Part shown: in pieces, positions 24,701 through 36,700 of the stretch
Layout of the letters: every line of letters starts with the position of its first letter
Position numbering within the stretch: the stretch's first letter is position 1
NCBI GenBank assembly: GCA_946811185.2
Contig: OX328105.1
Coordinates: forward strand, 47,616,845 to 47,680,844
Length of the DNA: 64,000 nucleotides
Direction of reading: 5' to 3'
Source of the DNA: Hippopus hippopus
Lineage: Eukaryota > Mollusca > Bivalvia > Cardiida > Cardiidae
Translations under genes and position numbers: made by a program
The notes under the pieces: generated by a model
The model's input: the letters and a program-made list of their open reading frames with translations, nothing else
Databases searched by the model: none
Told to the model about the DNA's origin: nothing

Positions 24701-27700
24701 AAGGACCGGTCAACCTCATGATCAAGTTGGTTGTTTAAAAAAGTGGCTCTTATAGATCCATAATTATGTGATGACTTGGGCTGGTATCATGTATCAGGGA
24801 GATGCATTAAGCCCCCTTTTGCCAGAACCTGGTTCAAATACTTGTGACATCAGATGCATAAATAGTTTCAAAATATTTATGGACAACTGTAAAAAGACCT
24901 GATCTAATGCATTACTATTTATTACATGTATTATGATGGCTATGGGTGTATCAAAAATTCATGCATGAAGAAGCAGGGTTATAGTGTACATGTATATTTG
25001 AAAAACAAATTACGAAATGTAACTCAACACACAATTATCTAATAATTACATCAATGTACGTATATGAGCGTTGCGCTGGGAAAATGTGGTTTAACCCACA
25101 CAATCCTGACTTTTAACGACCCTGAGAAGGAAGCCTTCTGAAAACATTGTGGGAAAAGGAGAAAATGCTGGTAACCAGCATTTTCTCCTTTTCCCACAAT
25201 GTCTTCTTCCCTTCCCAAAACAAATTTCAAATTTTCAGTCACTTTTATCTATTCATCTGCAAATGCTTTCAATTTGGACCAGTCTAAAATTTTGTCGATT
25301 GGTAAAGAGAGAATGCATCTCCCTGGTGCATTTTACCAAGCAAGTCATCACATAAGAATGTGTCCATACAATCGGATCCGTGTCTCATGACAGACTGAAT
25401 CATGAGATAAAATGGTCCTTGGACACAAAGGAAATTTACAACTGGCAAAAAGTTTTGACCCATGTCAGCCTGCGCAGGCTGATGAGGGTCGAAACTTTTT
25501 GCAGATGCTTTAAACTCCCATTTCAAGAAGCATGGCTCATATCTTCAAATCAATTTTACCAATACCAGGATATATCCAGTTCATAACAATTTCAAATTCT
25601 GCTAGATAAGTCAGGTTATGTGTCTCTTCATGGGCTCTTTGTCTATCTCCTTCACTCTCTCTATTCAAAATTTGAATATTCAGTCCATGTACTCCAATTT
25701 GAACCAGCATTTTCTCCTTTTCCCACAATATTTTCTACCCTTTCAAATACAAATTCCATTATTTTTGTGAAGCTGAATTTACTTTTTTCTGCGAAAACTT
25801 CAAATTTTGACAGGTACAAAATTGTCTTTATGATACAGAGCCAGACAATTAACAATTAACATTTTTACTCATGGTATAATACTGTGGGAAAAGGAGAAAT
25901 GGATGCATGGAGAAATAACTGACTAAAACAAATTTGTAATTGTTATATTTTGGCCATTTTTCCCAAATGGTACGTTTCATTATTTAAGTGTTCTAACCTA
26001 TCTAACATGCTTTTGAAGAAGTATTACACAATAAATACCAGTTTTAAACATGCAAACATTTAAAATTATTCTTCTCTTTCGGCATGCATTTTTTCGTATT
26101 CCTGAGTTCTAAGGATAACTTAAGAGGCATTTTTTTATGGCAAAGATTAAGATTAGACATCACACAATATAAAGTCTGATCTTATATCTAAGCTGTCCAA
26201 TATCTTGCAATATATTGAAAAGAAACCAATTCAGGAAAGCAGATTTTTTTTTTGCACATCACCTGCCCTACCATTTGCAGCTATTGATTTTTAAAACACT
26301 ATTGTAAAATATGGATACTAGACATAAGCTAAGGTTTAACTCTTTACCACACAATCCCAACTTTTAACAACCCTGTGGAAAAAAAGCTTTTGAAAACAAT
26401 GAAGGAAATGGAGAAAAATACTGGTAACCAGCATTTTCTCCTTTTCCCATAATGTTTTCTACAATTCCAAAATCAAATTTTAATTTTTGAGTCACATTTA
26501 TTTTGTCGTCTGCAAATGCTTTCAATTTGGACTAGTCCAGAATTTTGTCGTTTGGTAAAGAGCTAATAAATGTAAAACAGTACTTAACTCTTTACCAAAC
26601 AACAAAATTATAGACTGGTCCAAATTGAAAACATTTGCATACAACAAAATAAATGTGACTAAAAAACCGAAATTTGGTTTGGGAAGGGCGGAAAACATTG
26701 TGGGAAAAGGAGAAAATGCTGGTTACCAGCATTTTCTCCTTTTCCCACAATGTTTTCAAAAGGCTTCTTTCTCAGGGTCGTTAAAAGTCGGGATTGTGTG
26801 GTAAAGAGTTAAAAAGAGCATTTGCTGCAAGAAACTGGGGTAGTTAACCCTTTACCAGACAAGAAAATTTAAAACTTTTTCAAGTTGAAAGCATGTTGCA
26901 GACAACAAATTAAATGTAGCTTAAAAGACAGAATTTGTCCTTGAAAGATATAAAACATTGTGGTAGGAGAAAATGCTGTTTATCAGCATTTTCTGCTTTT
27001 CCCACAAAGTTTTCAAATGTTTTATTCCTCAGGGTGGTAAAACCACATGAATGTTTTGAAAAGAGTTAAATAAAAAATTCTATCGGAAAAAGTTAAATTC
27101 ATTCTTTCCAGCTCAAGGGACTGGTCAGTGGTCTGACTTGATTTTCAAGAAAACAGATACACTAGCACAGAAGAACATTCTCTAAAATGTCACTGCTAAA
27201 GATCTAATCTGCTCAACATATAATAATGGAAACATGCCAAGTATTAAGGACTACCCAACAAGCTTTTATTAATGATTTTATCAGAACTAAACATAACCAA
27301 TTCTCAAAAAAAAAAAAAAGTCCAAATCAACTGAATCGTTTTCTTATATTGGGATTTGATTTTTTCGTTTGCAAATGACAAATTTTAAAAGATATTTTTA
27401 TCACTTATGTAGGAACTTGTCATTATAAAGTGATTCCTCCATTTGCTAAAATGTCTTCCATTAGCCTCCTTTATATGCTGATACTTGTACATAACAGACA
27501 TATAGTCTGATCTATTTGAGCCATGCTCTGTGAAAAGAGGGATTCATGCAACTGCAAAAAGTAACAACCTATGTCAGCTTACAGAGACTGCATTGGTTCA
27601 AACTTTTGCTTTTTGTAAATTTTCTGCATGGCAAAGGACTATTCTACCCAGCTGATTGTTAGACTGAATAGATTTTATTGATCCATAATTATGTGATGAC

Positions 27701-30700
27701 TTGCTTGGTATAATGCATCACAGAGATGCATTAAAACCCCTTTTCCCAGAGCATGGCTCATCTATTTTTTCATCACCAATGATTATCCATATTTCACCAT
27801 AATTATTGCTAATATTGCAAATCAGTCGATTGACTGATTAGTTAACTGATTTATCATTCTCAGTATCACACCATTGCACAGACTATCTTTCTTTGGAGTG
27901 GATGTTGGAAAAAAATAAAACCTAATTCATTGGAGACAAAAGCCTGTAGGGTATGGAGACAATTAAAGACTGATTACAAAAGACAAAAAATCTGAATGGT
28001 AACCAAGACAACATGGCACAAACCTTGGGGCGCCTCTTTGATTTATTGTCAGGGACCACCTCTTTCTGTGCAGTCTGATATAAATTTGTACCAAATATTG
28101 AGGTCAATACAAAAGAGAAGGACTCAATTAACCCTTTTCAAAACAACAAAACTGTAGACTCGACCAAATTAAAAGACAAACAATCAAATGACATTAAAGT
28201 TTTTGAGAGGTTTTTTTTCCAAATTAAATAAAACAGGCAATTCTCAGTCAGAGAATGACACTGAAACATTGCAGTGCCATGGGCATTACAAAGTAACACA
28301 ACAATGTAGATTCTGAGCAGTCTGATCTTGACCTACACTGTCTTCAAAAACAACAACAGATGTGACAGATATTTAACATGGAGACATTTATCAATGAATG
28401 TTTCTTTCAGTCAGAATGAATTGCAAACATTTTAGATCTAAGATCAGAAACTGAGCAGTCTGATCTTGATCTACACTGTAATAAAGTGACGAAAAAAATG
28501 TGCTTAGCCCTCTAAGAATTAGTAAGATCAAAATCAGTAAATTACAGTAGAGAGCCAATGATTATAATGAATACAAAGTTTGACAACAGAAAAACATCAA
28601 TTACACATGAAAGTTCAGTTACCATTAGAAATTTACCTAACAACAAATTTATTTAAATACCTGGCTACCAACATTTTTTCCTTGTTCCATGTTTTCAAAA
28701 ATTCTTCATCCAGCTCATAAAAATCATAGAATTATTTTCCTAAGGATTAACTCTTTAGCAGACAAAAAAACTTTGGACTTGTCCATTTACATAGCATGTG
28801 CAGTTGACAAACAAAATGTGGTTCAATCTGTGGTTCTTATCTTTAAAAGGGTGGAAATCCTTGTTGGAAAAGGAGAAAATGCTGGCTACCAGCATTTTCT
28901 CCTTTTCCTACAATGTTTTCAACAGCTCTCTGGGTTGCTAAATCTTGGCAATGTTTGGTCAAATAATGATTGCAAACCTCCTTACCAGAGAGTTCTTCAA
29001 TGTGTCATCATCTAAGGTATCTGGAGATAACAAATGACAATGGCCGTTGGTGTAGGCACCATCCTCTAGAAGCTGGGTGCTCTCATTGGCATCAGAATGA
29101 TGAAACTCACTGTCATCACTGCATGTCATCATACTGCTTTGAGATGTCCTGAAAAAGATATATAGGATCTAACATAAGTTGGCACTTGAGGATAAATTGT
29201 ATCAAACAAGTTTACAGAAATGTTATTAAACAAGCCTCTGGCGAGCTTTATAAGATTTTTGTAGACAAGTTTGTGGGATGTTTATGGCAATTCTATGTCA
29301 GATTCTTTTCATCACATTATAATATTGTACAAATTATAGGTCAGAATATACAAAACCAGCTAAGCACATTCACTTCTCTAAAAGAGGTACAAATTCTAGC
29401 CTAATTCTAGATTTAGATGGTGATACAATTTTTGATGGTGTAGTTTATCAAACACTGCCCTGCTTTCAGATTCAGAAATTCCTAATACATCTATTTAAAC
29501 TAAGAATGTTATCAACAACGGCTTGTGTATATGGGTCCAGAAGTTAAAGGAAACCAAATCGGTTTGTTTATATGGTCAATTGTTGTTTCAGTCATTCTCA
29601 GGATTTCTGTTACCAGTTCTTCCCAAGACACTCTTTCCATAGCCTTGGCTGCTTTCCCATATACTCAGGGCTTTATCCACGCATTTTGGGAAAAGGCCCC
29701 TGGCCAAATTGGGAAAAAATCATTCACAAAATGTCAAAATTGGGAAAATAATATTGACAAAAAATATAAAGTTTGGAACACATTTAACCTTACAATAAAC
29801 TTAATAAGGCATTTAATGTACTACTGAATCAATACTGCTTCTTTTTTCCAAACTTCTCTTCTTTTTGGATGGATGTGCTCTCTTTTGTCTTTCATACTAG
29901 TTCTAGTGTCTAAGCTGTAAGACCCCAGCAACCCCCCCCCCCCCCACCCCGTTAGGTAGGATTTTTAAATTGTCTTATAAAAGATATTTGTTTTTCTGGT
30001 GAATGAATAGAGGAATTATTTCCTGTTTTATTTTCTATATTGTGTGTATGCAAGTCAGCTGATAGAAGTCATTATCAAGGCTAGATAAGACAGATTGAAG
30101 AGCCTCTGATCGGTTGAGGTCTTTTTGACAATTGTTTCGTCATGTGTTTTCGTGGTTTTTTCCCATAACGATTTATCTTTGAAAACGATTTTTTGTGTGC
30201 TTTGACATATATAGAAAGATTGAAAAATTGTCCTTTTCTGTGGTAGACCTAGTACAGTATTGAAAAAAACCCTGTTAAAAATTAATTGGGGAGAGGAAAC
30301 TTCACACTATCCCCTTGAATTTATTACCAAAAACTGATGACTTTATAGGCTACGTCTGAGAATTAATAAGCTTGTTTTAGATAGAGTGTATCCATTTCGG
30401 CCGACGACAAGCTCTGCTCACAAATTATACAGACGATTACTGTGCTAAGACAAAGATGAACTGCTCGAGACAACCGATCGAAATTTGAAAGGGAAAAAAA
30501 TCCCTCATGGTCTAGATTTGGCCGGGTATTTTTCATAACTTGTTCCTGATTCAGGACTGTCAATTTAGGAGCTGTTTTCTTTGTTTTTGCCTAAAGAAAC
30601 TCCGCTTCGCTGCAATATATGCGTGGCAGTTGCCGTCAAGTTAACAGTTGTCTGTATTTGTTATTTTGTACGTGTAAACCAAGAACGGTTTACAGCCAGA

Positions 30701-33700
30701 TAATCGAGTCAATGCATGAATCGGTTAAAAATATACGGATGCAGTCTATAGTTAATTCGCCCCCAAATATTTTCATACCTACAATACGACGTTTGTCGAT
30801 TTCCTGCTTGAACTGTGGTCAATGCCCGCAAATTTGGGAAAACCCTGGCTGATACATCAGACTATTTTCTTTTTCTAGCCTCCAATTGGGAATTTTATTT
30901 CATGGAATTGGGAAAAAAATACACTTTTTGCAATTGGGAATGGGGCCGAAATTCGGCCCCGCAGGAAAGGAAGAAAATCCCCTGATACTGTATAAGTGGA
31001 AATACTTGTGACTCCGAAATTTTCGCGATTAAGCGAATTCACAAAGTTTACAACTTTTCTGTTCGCGCATTTTACCACAAGTATACCAACAAATAATGAG
31101 TGTCTTGAATTTACAAACATTTCTGTAGGCAAAATGTACGTAATTGGTAATTTGCAAATTTTTCAACATGTGTATATATCCATGTATACAATAATTATGG
31201 TTGATTTAATGTTCAGAGCAATGAATCTAAATCATGATTGTAAAGGATCTATTACCTCTCAGAGTCTGAGAGCTGACTGGCCATATGTTTATCCAGGTTG
31301 CCAGACTTCACAGACTGGACCAACAGCTGCACTTTGTCCTCGCCACAATCTCCTGCAGCCACCTCCATCACTGTAATAATATATAACCCTTAAAGCATCT
31401 TTCACAACAATAGTTACCTTTGCAGCCAGTGCAGATCAAGATCAGACTTCACTAACCATGCAGTCTGATCTTTGATCTACACTGCCTGCTTTGCTGGACA
31501 TTCTGGGCAAAAGCAGCCCTGAAGTTACTGTTCATTTGGCTTTATTTTTAGACTGAAAATGACTGTTGGGTATTATTTGGCACTCTATGGGTTACCTCTT
31601 TACCACACAATCATGAGTCTTAACACCCCTGAGACAATTAGAACTCTTTACCACACAATCATGAGTCTTAACACCCCTGAAACAATTAGAACTCTTTACC
31701 ACACAATCATGAGTCTTAATGCCCCTGAAATAATTAGAAATGTTCTATCAACACTAGAGGCGCTTGAGCGCCTGTATCGCTCCACAGGCCTGATATTTCT
31801 ATAATGGCAAAAGGAAGTTTTTAACAATTATCATTCAATCCTGCATTTTAGCTCACTGAAGAAACAATTTGGTAGACAACCACCATAGGAACTTACCTGC
31901 AAAACAACAATGAAATCCAATGAATAGTTTTAGAGAAGAAATTTTTCAAAGATTTTACTTTATACCATAAAAGGAAAATGAGTCTCCCATAAAAGCCATG
32001 TTTTTTGACAGATCTTTTTTTTTTTAAGGAATTCTGTAAACCTGTATCTAAGGAACATTCCTGCAAAATAATAATGCTATCCAAATAGCGGTTTGGGAGG
32101 AGAAGATTTTTAAAGGTTTTTTACTTTGGTTGCCATGGCAACCAGAATTCTTCATGGAACACAATTATTTGAAGGAATTTGAAAGAGGACCACCAAAGGA
32201 ACATTCCTGTGAAATTTGGTAAAAATCCAGTCAATAGTTTCTGAGGAGAAGTTTTTTAAAGAAAAAGTTTACAGACGCACGCACGCACGGACGAACGGAC
32301 GGACGGACGGACGGACGCACACAACGCCATGACAATAGCTCTCTGGCCTTCGGCCAGTGGAGCTAAAAAACTTATTTTCTGATCATTTATCTGCACTAAA
32401 AAAATTTCAGCAGACAGATTTTTGTAAAATTCTGCACAGAAATAGTTCTTTCTAATATCTTAGATATTGTGATAAATACAACTATGAAACTGACACAAAT
32501 GCAGCAGCAACAATTCTTTTACATACATATTATCTATTTAACTCTTTACCAAACAACAAAATTTTAGACTAGTCCAATTTGAAAGCATTTGCAGATGACA
32601 ACATAAATGTGAATCAAAAATTGAAATTTGATTTGGGAAGGGTAGAAAACATTGTGGGAAAAGGAGAAAATGCTGGTTACCAGCATTTTCTCCTTTTCCC
32701 ACAATGTTTTCAAAAGGCTTCCTCCTGAGGGTCGTTAAAAGTAGGGATTGTGTGGTAAAGGGTTAATTAAGTCATTACCACACAGCAAGAAATATTCACT
32801 TGTAAGCATTGAAAGAATTTGACAATTTAAGTTTGACTCAAATGATGTAATTTATCTATGATAGGCCTGGCTGGTTACCAGTATTTTCTCCTTGTTCCAC
32901 TTAGTTTTCAAAAGGCTTTTTCATGGGCATCATTAAAACTTGGGGTTCTGTGGTAAAGCATTTGTATAGTGCTATTTAGATTCCAAAACAATTTACCATA
33001 ATCAGCTGGGTTGTTATATGGTGGACATTCCAGATTCAGTGACTTGAAATATGGCAGTAGATTCTTTGTCCCGCCTTTATACACACACTCCCCATCAGCC
33101 AACATAAACAGCTGTAAAAATAATACATAAAGGCTTGAAAACCTTATCAACTCTTAACCAGATGACAGATTTTAAGACTTGTTCAAATTGAAAGCATTTG
33201 CAGACGAAAAATTCAATGTGACTCTAATGATTAATTTGATTTTGAATTGGTACAAAACACTACCCACAATATTTCCACAGCATTTTGAAAGCCTTACACA
33301 GTGTCATAGAAGTACAGTACCCGTGCCTATAAAACTGGTGCTCAAACTTTCAATTTCATTATTGTTTCTGCAAGAACAATAATGGGAAATATAGACGTAA
33401 TTTAATGATTTGCAGGAAACAGAAGTTTGAAAAGTAAAAAAAGTTGCTCTGTCAGGTGTATCAAATCAATTCTGTATAATTTTGAAATTTCATGCTCTGC
33501 TGAGTTGAGTACGAAAAAAAATTTATAGGCATTGACTCTGACCCAGGATCTGTAAGGAGTTACTCAACATCTGAAAACAATATGCTACAGAAAACTTTGA
33601 GAGCATCTGTATCGTAAGGGACCGATAACATTTGAGCTATACTCTGCCAAAAGGGGATTTAATGCATCTGCGTGATGCATTTTACCAAGCAAGTCATCAC

Positions 33701-36700
33701 ATGGTTATCCTTAAAACCCATTTTGACTGACAACTGGCTGATTCCTGAGGTAGAACGGTCCTTAGACATATAGAAAATTGAGCTAAGGGTTTTGAACCCT
33801 TTTAGCCTGTCGAGTTTGCGCAGGCTGACATGGGTCGATACTTTTTTGTAGATGCATTAAGCCCCCATCTTACAGAGCATGGCTCATTTAGTTTTGATAA
33901 TTATATGAACATAGTATATGTAATATCACTGTTTTACTCCAATGTTCCCAAAAGGGGTTTATTGGAGACAAAAAATGTCTGCCCACTCAAACAGTGTTGA
34001 AACTGTGATCTGTGGTAAAAGATCCGTAAATAGTAATTCAGAGACCTTCATCAACTCTCTTTGGTTGGTCAAGCTTTGGCATAAGTTATATAATAGGTCT
34101 AAAAAATATCAATTAGTTAACCCTGTACAGCATGACAAATTTAAGATTTGTCCGAATATTTGAACTTTTTGCCTCAAATGGTGGTATTTGATTTTTTTTG
34201 GTTACAAAACATTGTGGTAAAAGAAGAAAATGCTGGTTACCGGCATTTTCTTCTTTTCTCACAATTTTCATGTTTTAAATTGCCTTCTTGTTGTTGGTCA
34301 TTAAATTCGAAATTGTTTTGTAAAAGATTATTGTGTAAGTGGAAATTTTTGCGACATGGAAATTTTTGCGATTTCGCAAATTTGAAAAATTTGCAAACAT
34401 TTCTATTCGCGTATTTAACAACAAGTATAACAACAAATAACGAGTGTCTTGAATTCGCAAACATTTCCCAACGCAAAATGTCCATAATCTGCAACTCAAA
34501 AATTCTTCAACATGCGTATATATCAACGTATACAGTAAGTAAAACTGACAACCTACATGATCAAACATCATGAAGAGTTTAGCACTGGGTTGATGGATTG
34601 TACAAATAATGGCCCTGCCGCCTGCGGCTAAATTCTTCAACAGTGATATACACTGGTAACAGGAGGAGCTGTCCAAACCACTGAAATAACAGAAATAAAT
34701 TAATATAGTTAACCCTATACAACACAATCCCAAGTTTTAACAACCCTGAGGAAGAAGCCTTTTGAAAACATTTTGGGAAAAGGAGAAAATGCTGGTGACC
34801 ATCATTTTCTCCTTTTCCCAGAATGTTTTCTACTCTCCAAATAACAAATTTAAATTTTTGGGGTTCCATTTATGTTGTCGTCAACAAGTGCTTTGAATTT
34901 GGACTGGTCTACAATTTTGTCGTATAAATCTAGTAAAGGGTCAACCAATCCCATGCTTCAATGACTCCGAGGAAGAAGCTTTTTGAAAACATTGAGGGAA
35001 AAGGAGGAAATGCTGGTAACCAGCATTTTCTCCTTCTCCCACAATGTTTTCTACCCTATCCTATTAAATGCAGAAATCACCATCTAAGCAAAATTTAATT
35101 TGTTGTCTGCAAGTGCTTTCAATTTGGAAAAGTCTTCATTTTTGTTGTTCAGTAAAGAATTAACCTGTCTAAATGGTCACCTCTGCTAAGCAGGTAACCT
35201 GTATAACGCAAGTGTGAATTAAGATGCAGAAAAAGCAACATCATGTTCAAATAAACCTTCACTAAGAAAGCACCTATCTTAACTCTTTGCTTTACAATCC
35301 TGGGTTTTAAATGACCCAGAAAAAATGGCATGTGGAAAACAATGTGGCAAAAGGAGAAAATGCTGTCAACTTTTTACCAAATGACAAAATATTAGACTGG
35401 TCAATTGGCAGCATTTGCAAATGAGTGGAATAAAGGTGGCCCAAATGACAAGATATATCCTTGATAGGGAAGAAAACATTGTGGTGAGAGGTAAAAAAAA
35501 AACAACAGCATTTCCTCCTTTACCCAAAATGTTTTCTACTTATTCACAGACCAGCACAATCTATTTAAAAACATTTGACTTCCTGTCTGTAAATTCTTGC
35601 AATATGGCCGAGTATATGATTTTGCAATGTGGCAGAAGGTTAATGCTAATATTTGGACTGAAAAATGTTTCAGAAGAATCGAGAAAGGCAAGTTACTAAT
35701 ATCCATGATCATTACAAATCCTGTCTATTACCAGAGTAGGCCTGCTCTCTTGGGTACTTATCAGGTGTATCATATTCAAATATATATCCCTCTGATAAAG
35801 CTATCATATGGGATGCACACAAATCAATATGAAAAGATGATAATGAGCAAAAGGGAACTGAACTCTTTTTTATCAAATAAAAATATTAGCTTTTTCCAAA
35901 TTGAAAGCATTTTCAGAAAACAAATTAAATGAAACACAAAACATGAAATTAGTCTTTCATAGAGTAAGAAAACATTGTTGGAAAAGGAGAAAAGGGTGGC
36001 AAAAAAAAAAAAACCAGGGCCTGTATTCACCAACCATTCTACATGGCATTTTTAGTCTAGATCTAGATTTAGAAAGTAACATTATTTCCAATTGGCTTAA
36101 CCATTCTGTTTAGCCAATCAAAAGTTCTATTACTATTCTTACGAACAAAGTCCGTAACAAAGAAACAAATGAACAAATGCATGGCAGTACAAACTGCATC
36201 TGGTGGGATTCGAACCCATGGCGGACAAGATCCTCGTTTTTCGAGGTTTAAAAGACCAATACCTTAACCAATGAGCTAAAGAGATATCTCCTAACGCAGT
36301 TGTTAGGTATTGTATTTAAATCGGGACGAAGCCATGCATGAAGGAATGGTCTCCCGTAACACTATGAGCTGTAGAATTTTCATCAGAATATGACTAAGAA
36401 TGCTAATAAGAATGATTTGTGAAAATGCCTCCAGAACCATTTGGTCCATGGCTAACTTTCTAAAATACCTTGTAGGTTCATCAAAAAACATAATTGGTGG
36501 ATTGTTGACCATTTCCAGGGCAATGGACAGTCGCTTCCTCTGTCCACCAGAGAGGTTGCTGGTTCGAGTCTTTCTGTGTTCAATGAGTCCCAGAGTATCC
36601 ATGATCTCATCCACCTGAAATATGAATACCATGGCAGCATTTTAGTCTTGTGGGCAAAAAAAAGAGAAAAATCTCTCTATTAGAAGACAATTTTTTTTTA

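Noticed and set aside
31596..31739. Three regularly spaced 48-bp repeats as a CRISPR-like array
   Set aside because: Units are contiguous without unique spacers, derive from a MITE end, and the DNA is eukaryotic.
36195..36290. Possible minus-strand tRNA gene with GGGTTCGAATCCC
   Set aside because: The anticodon and variable regions cannot be folded to tRNA size and the left part recurs as a repeat, so a SINE-type head is more likely.
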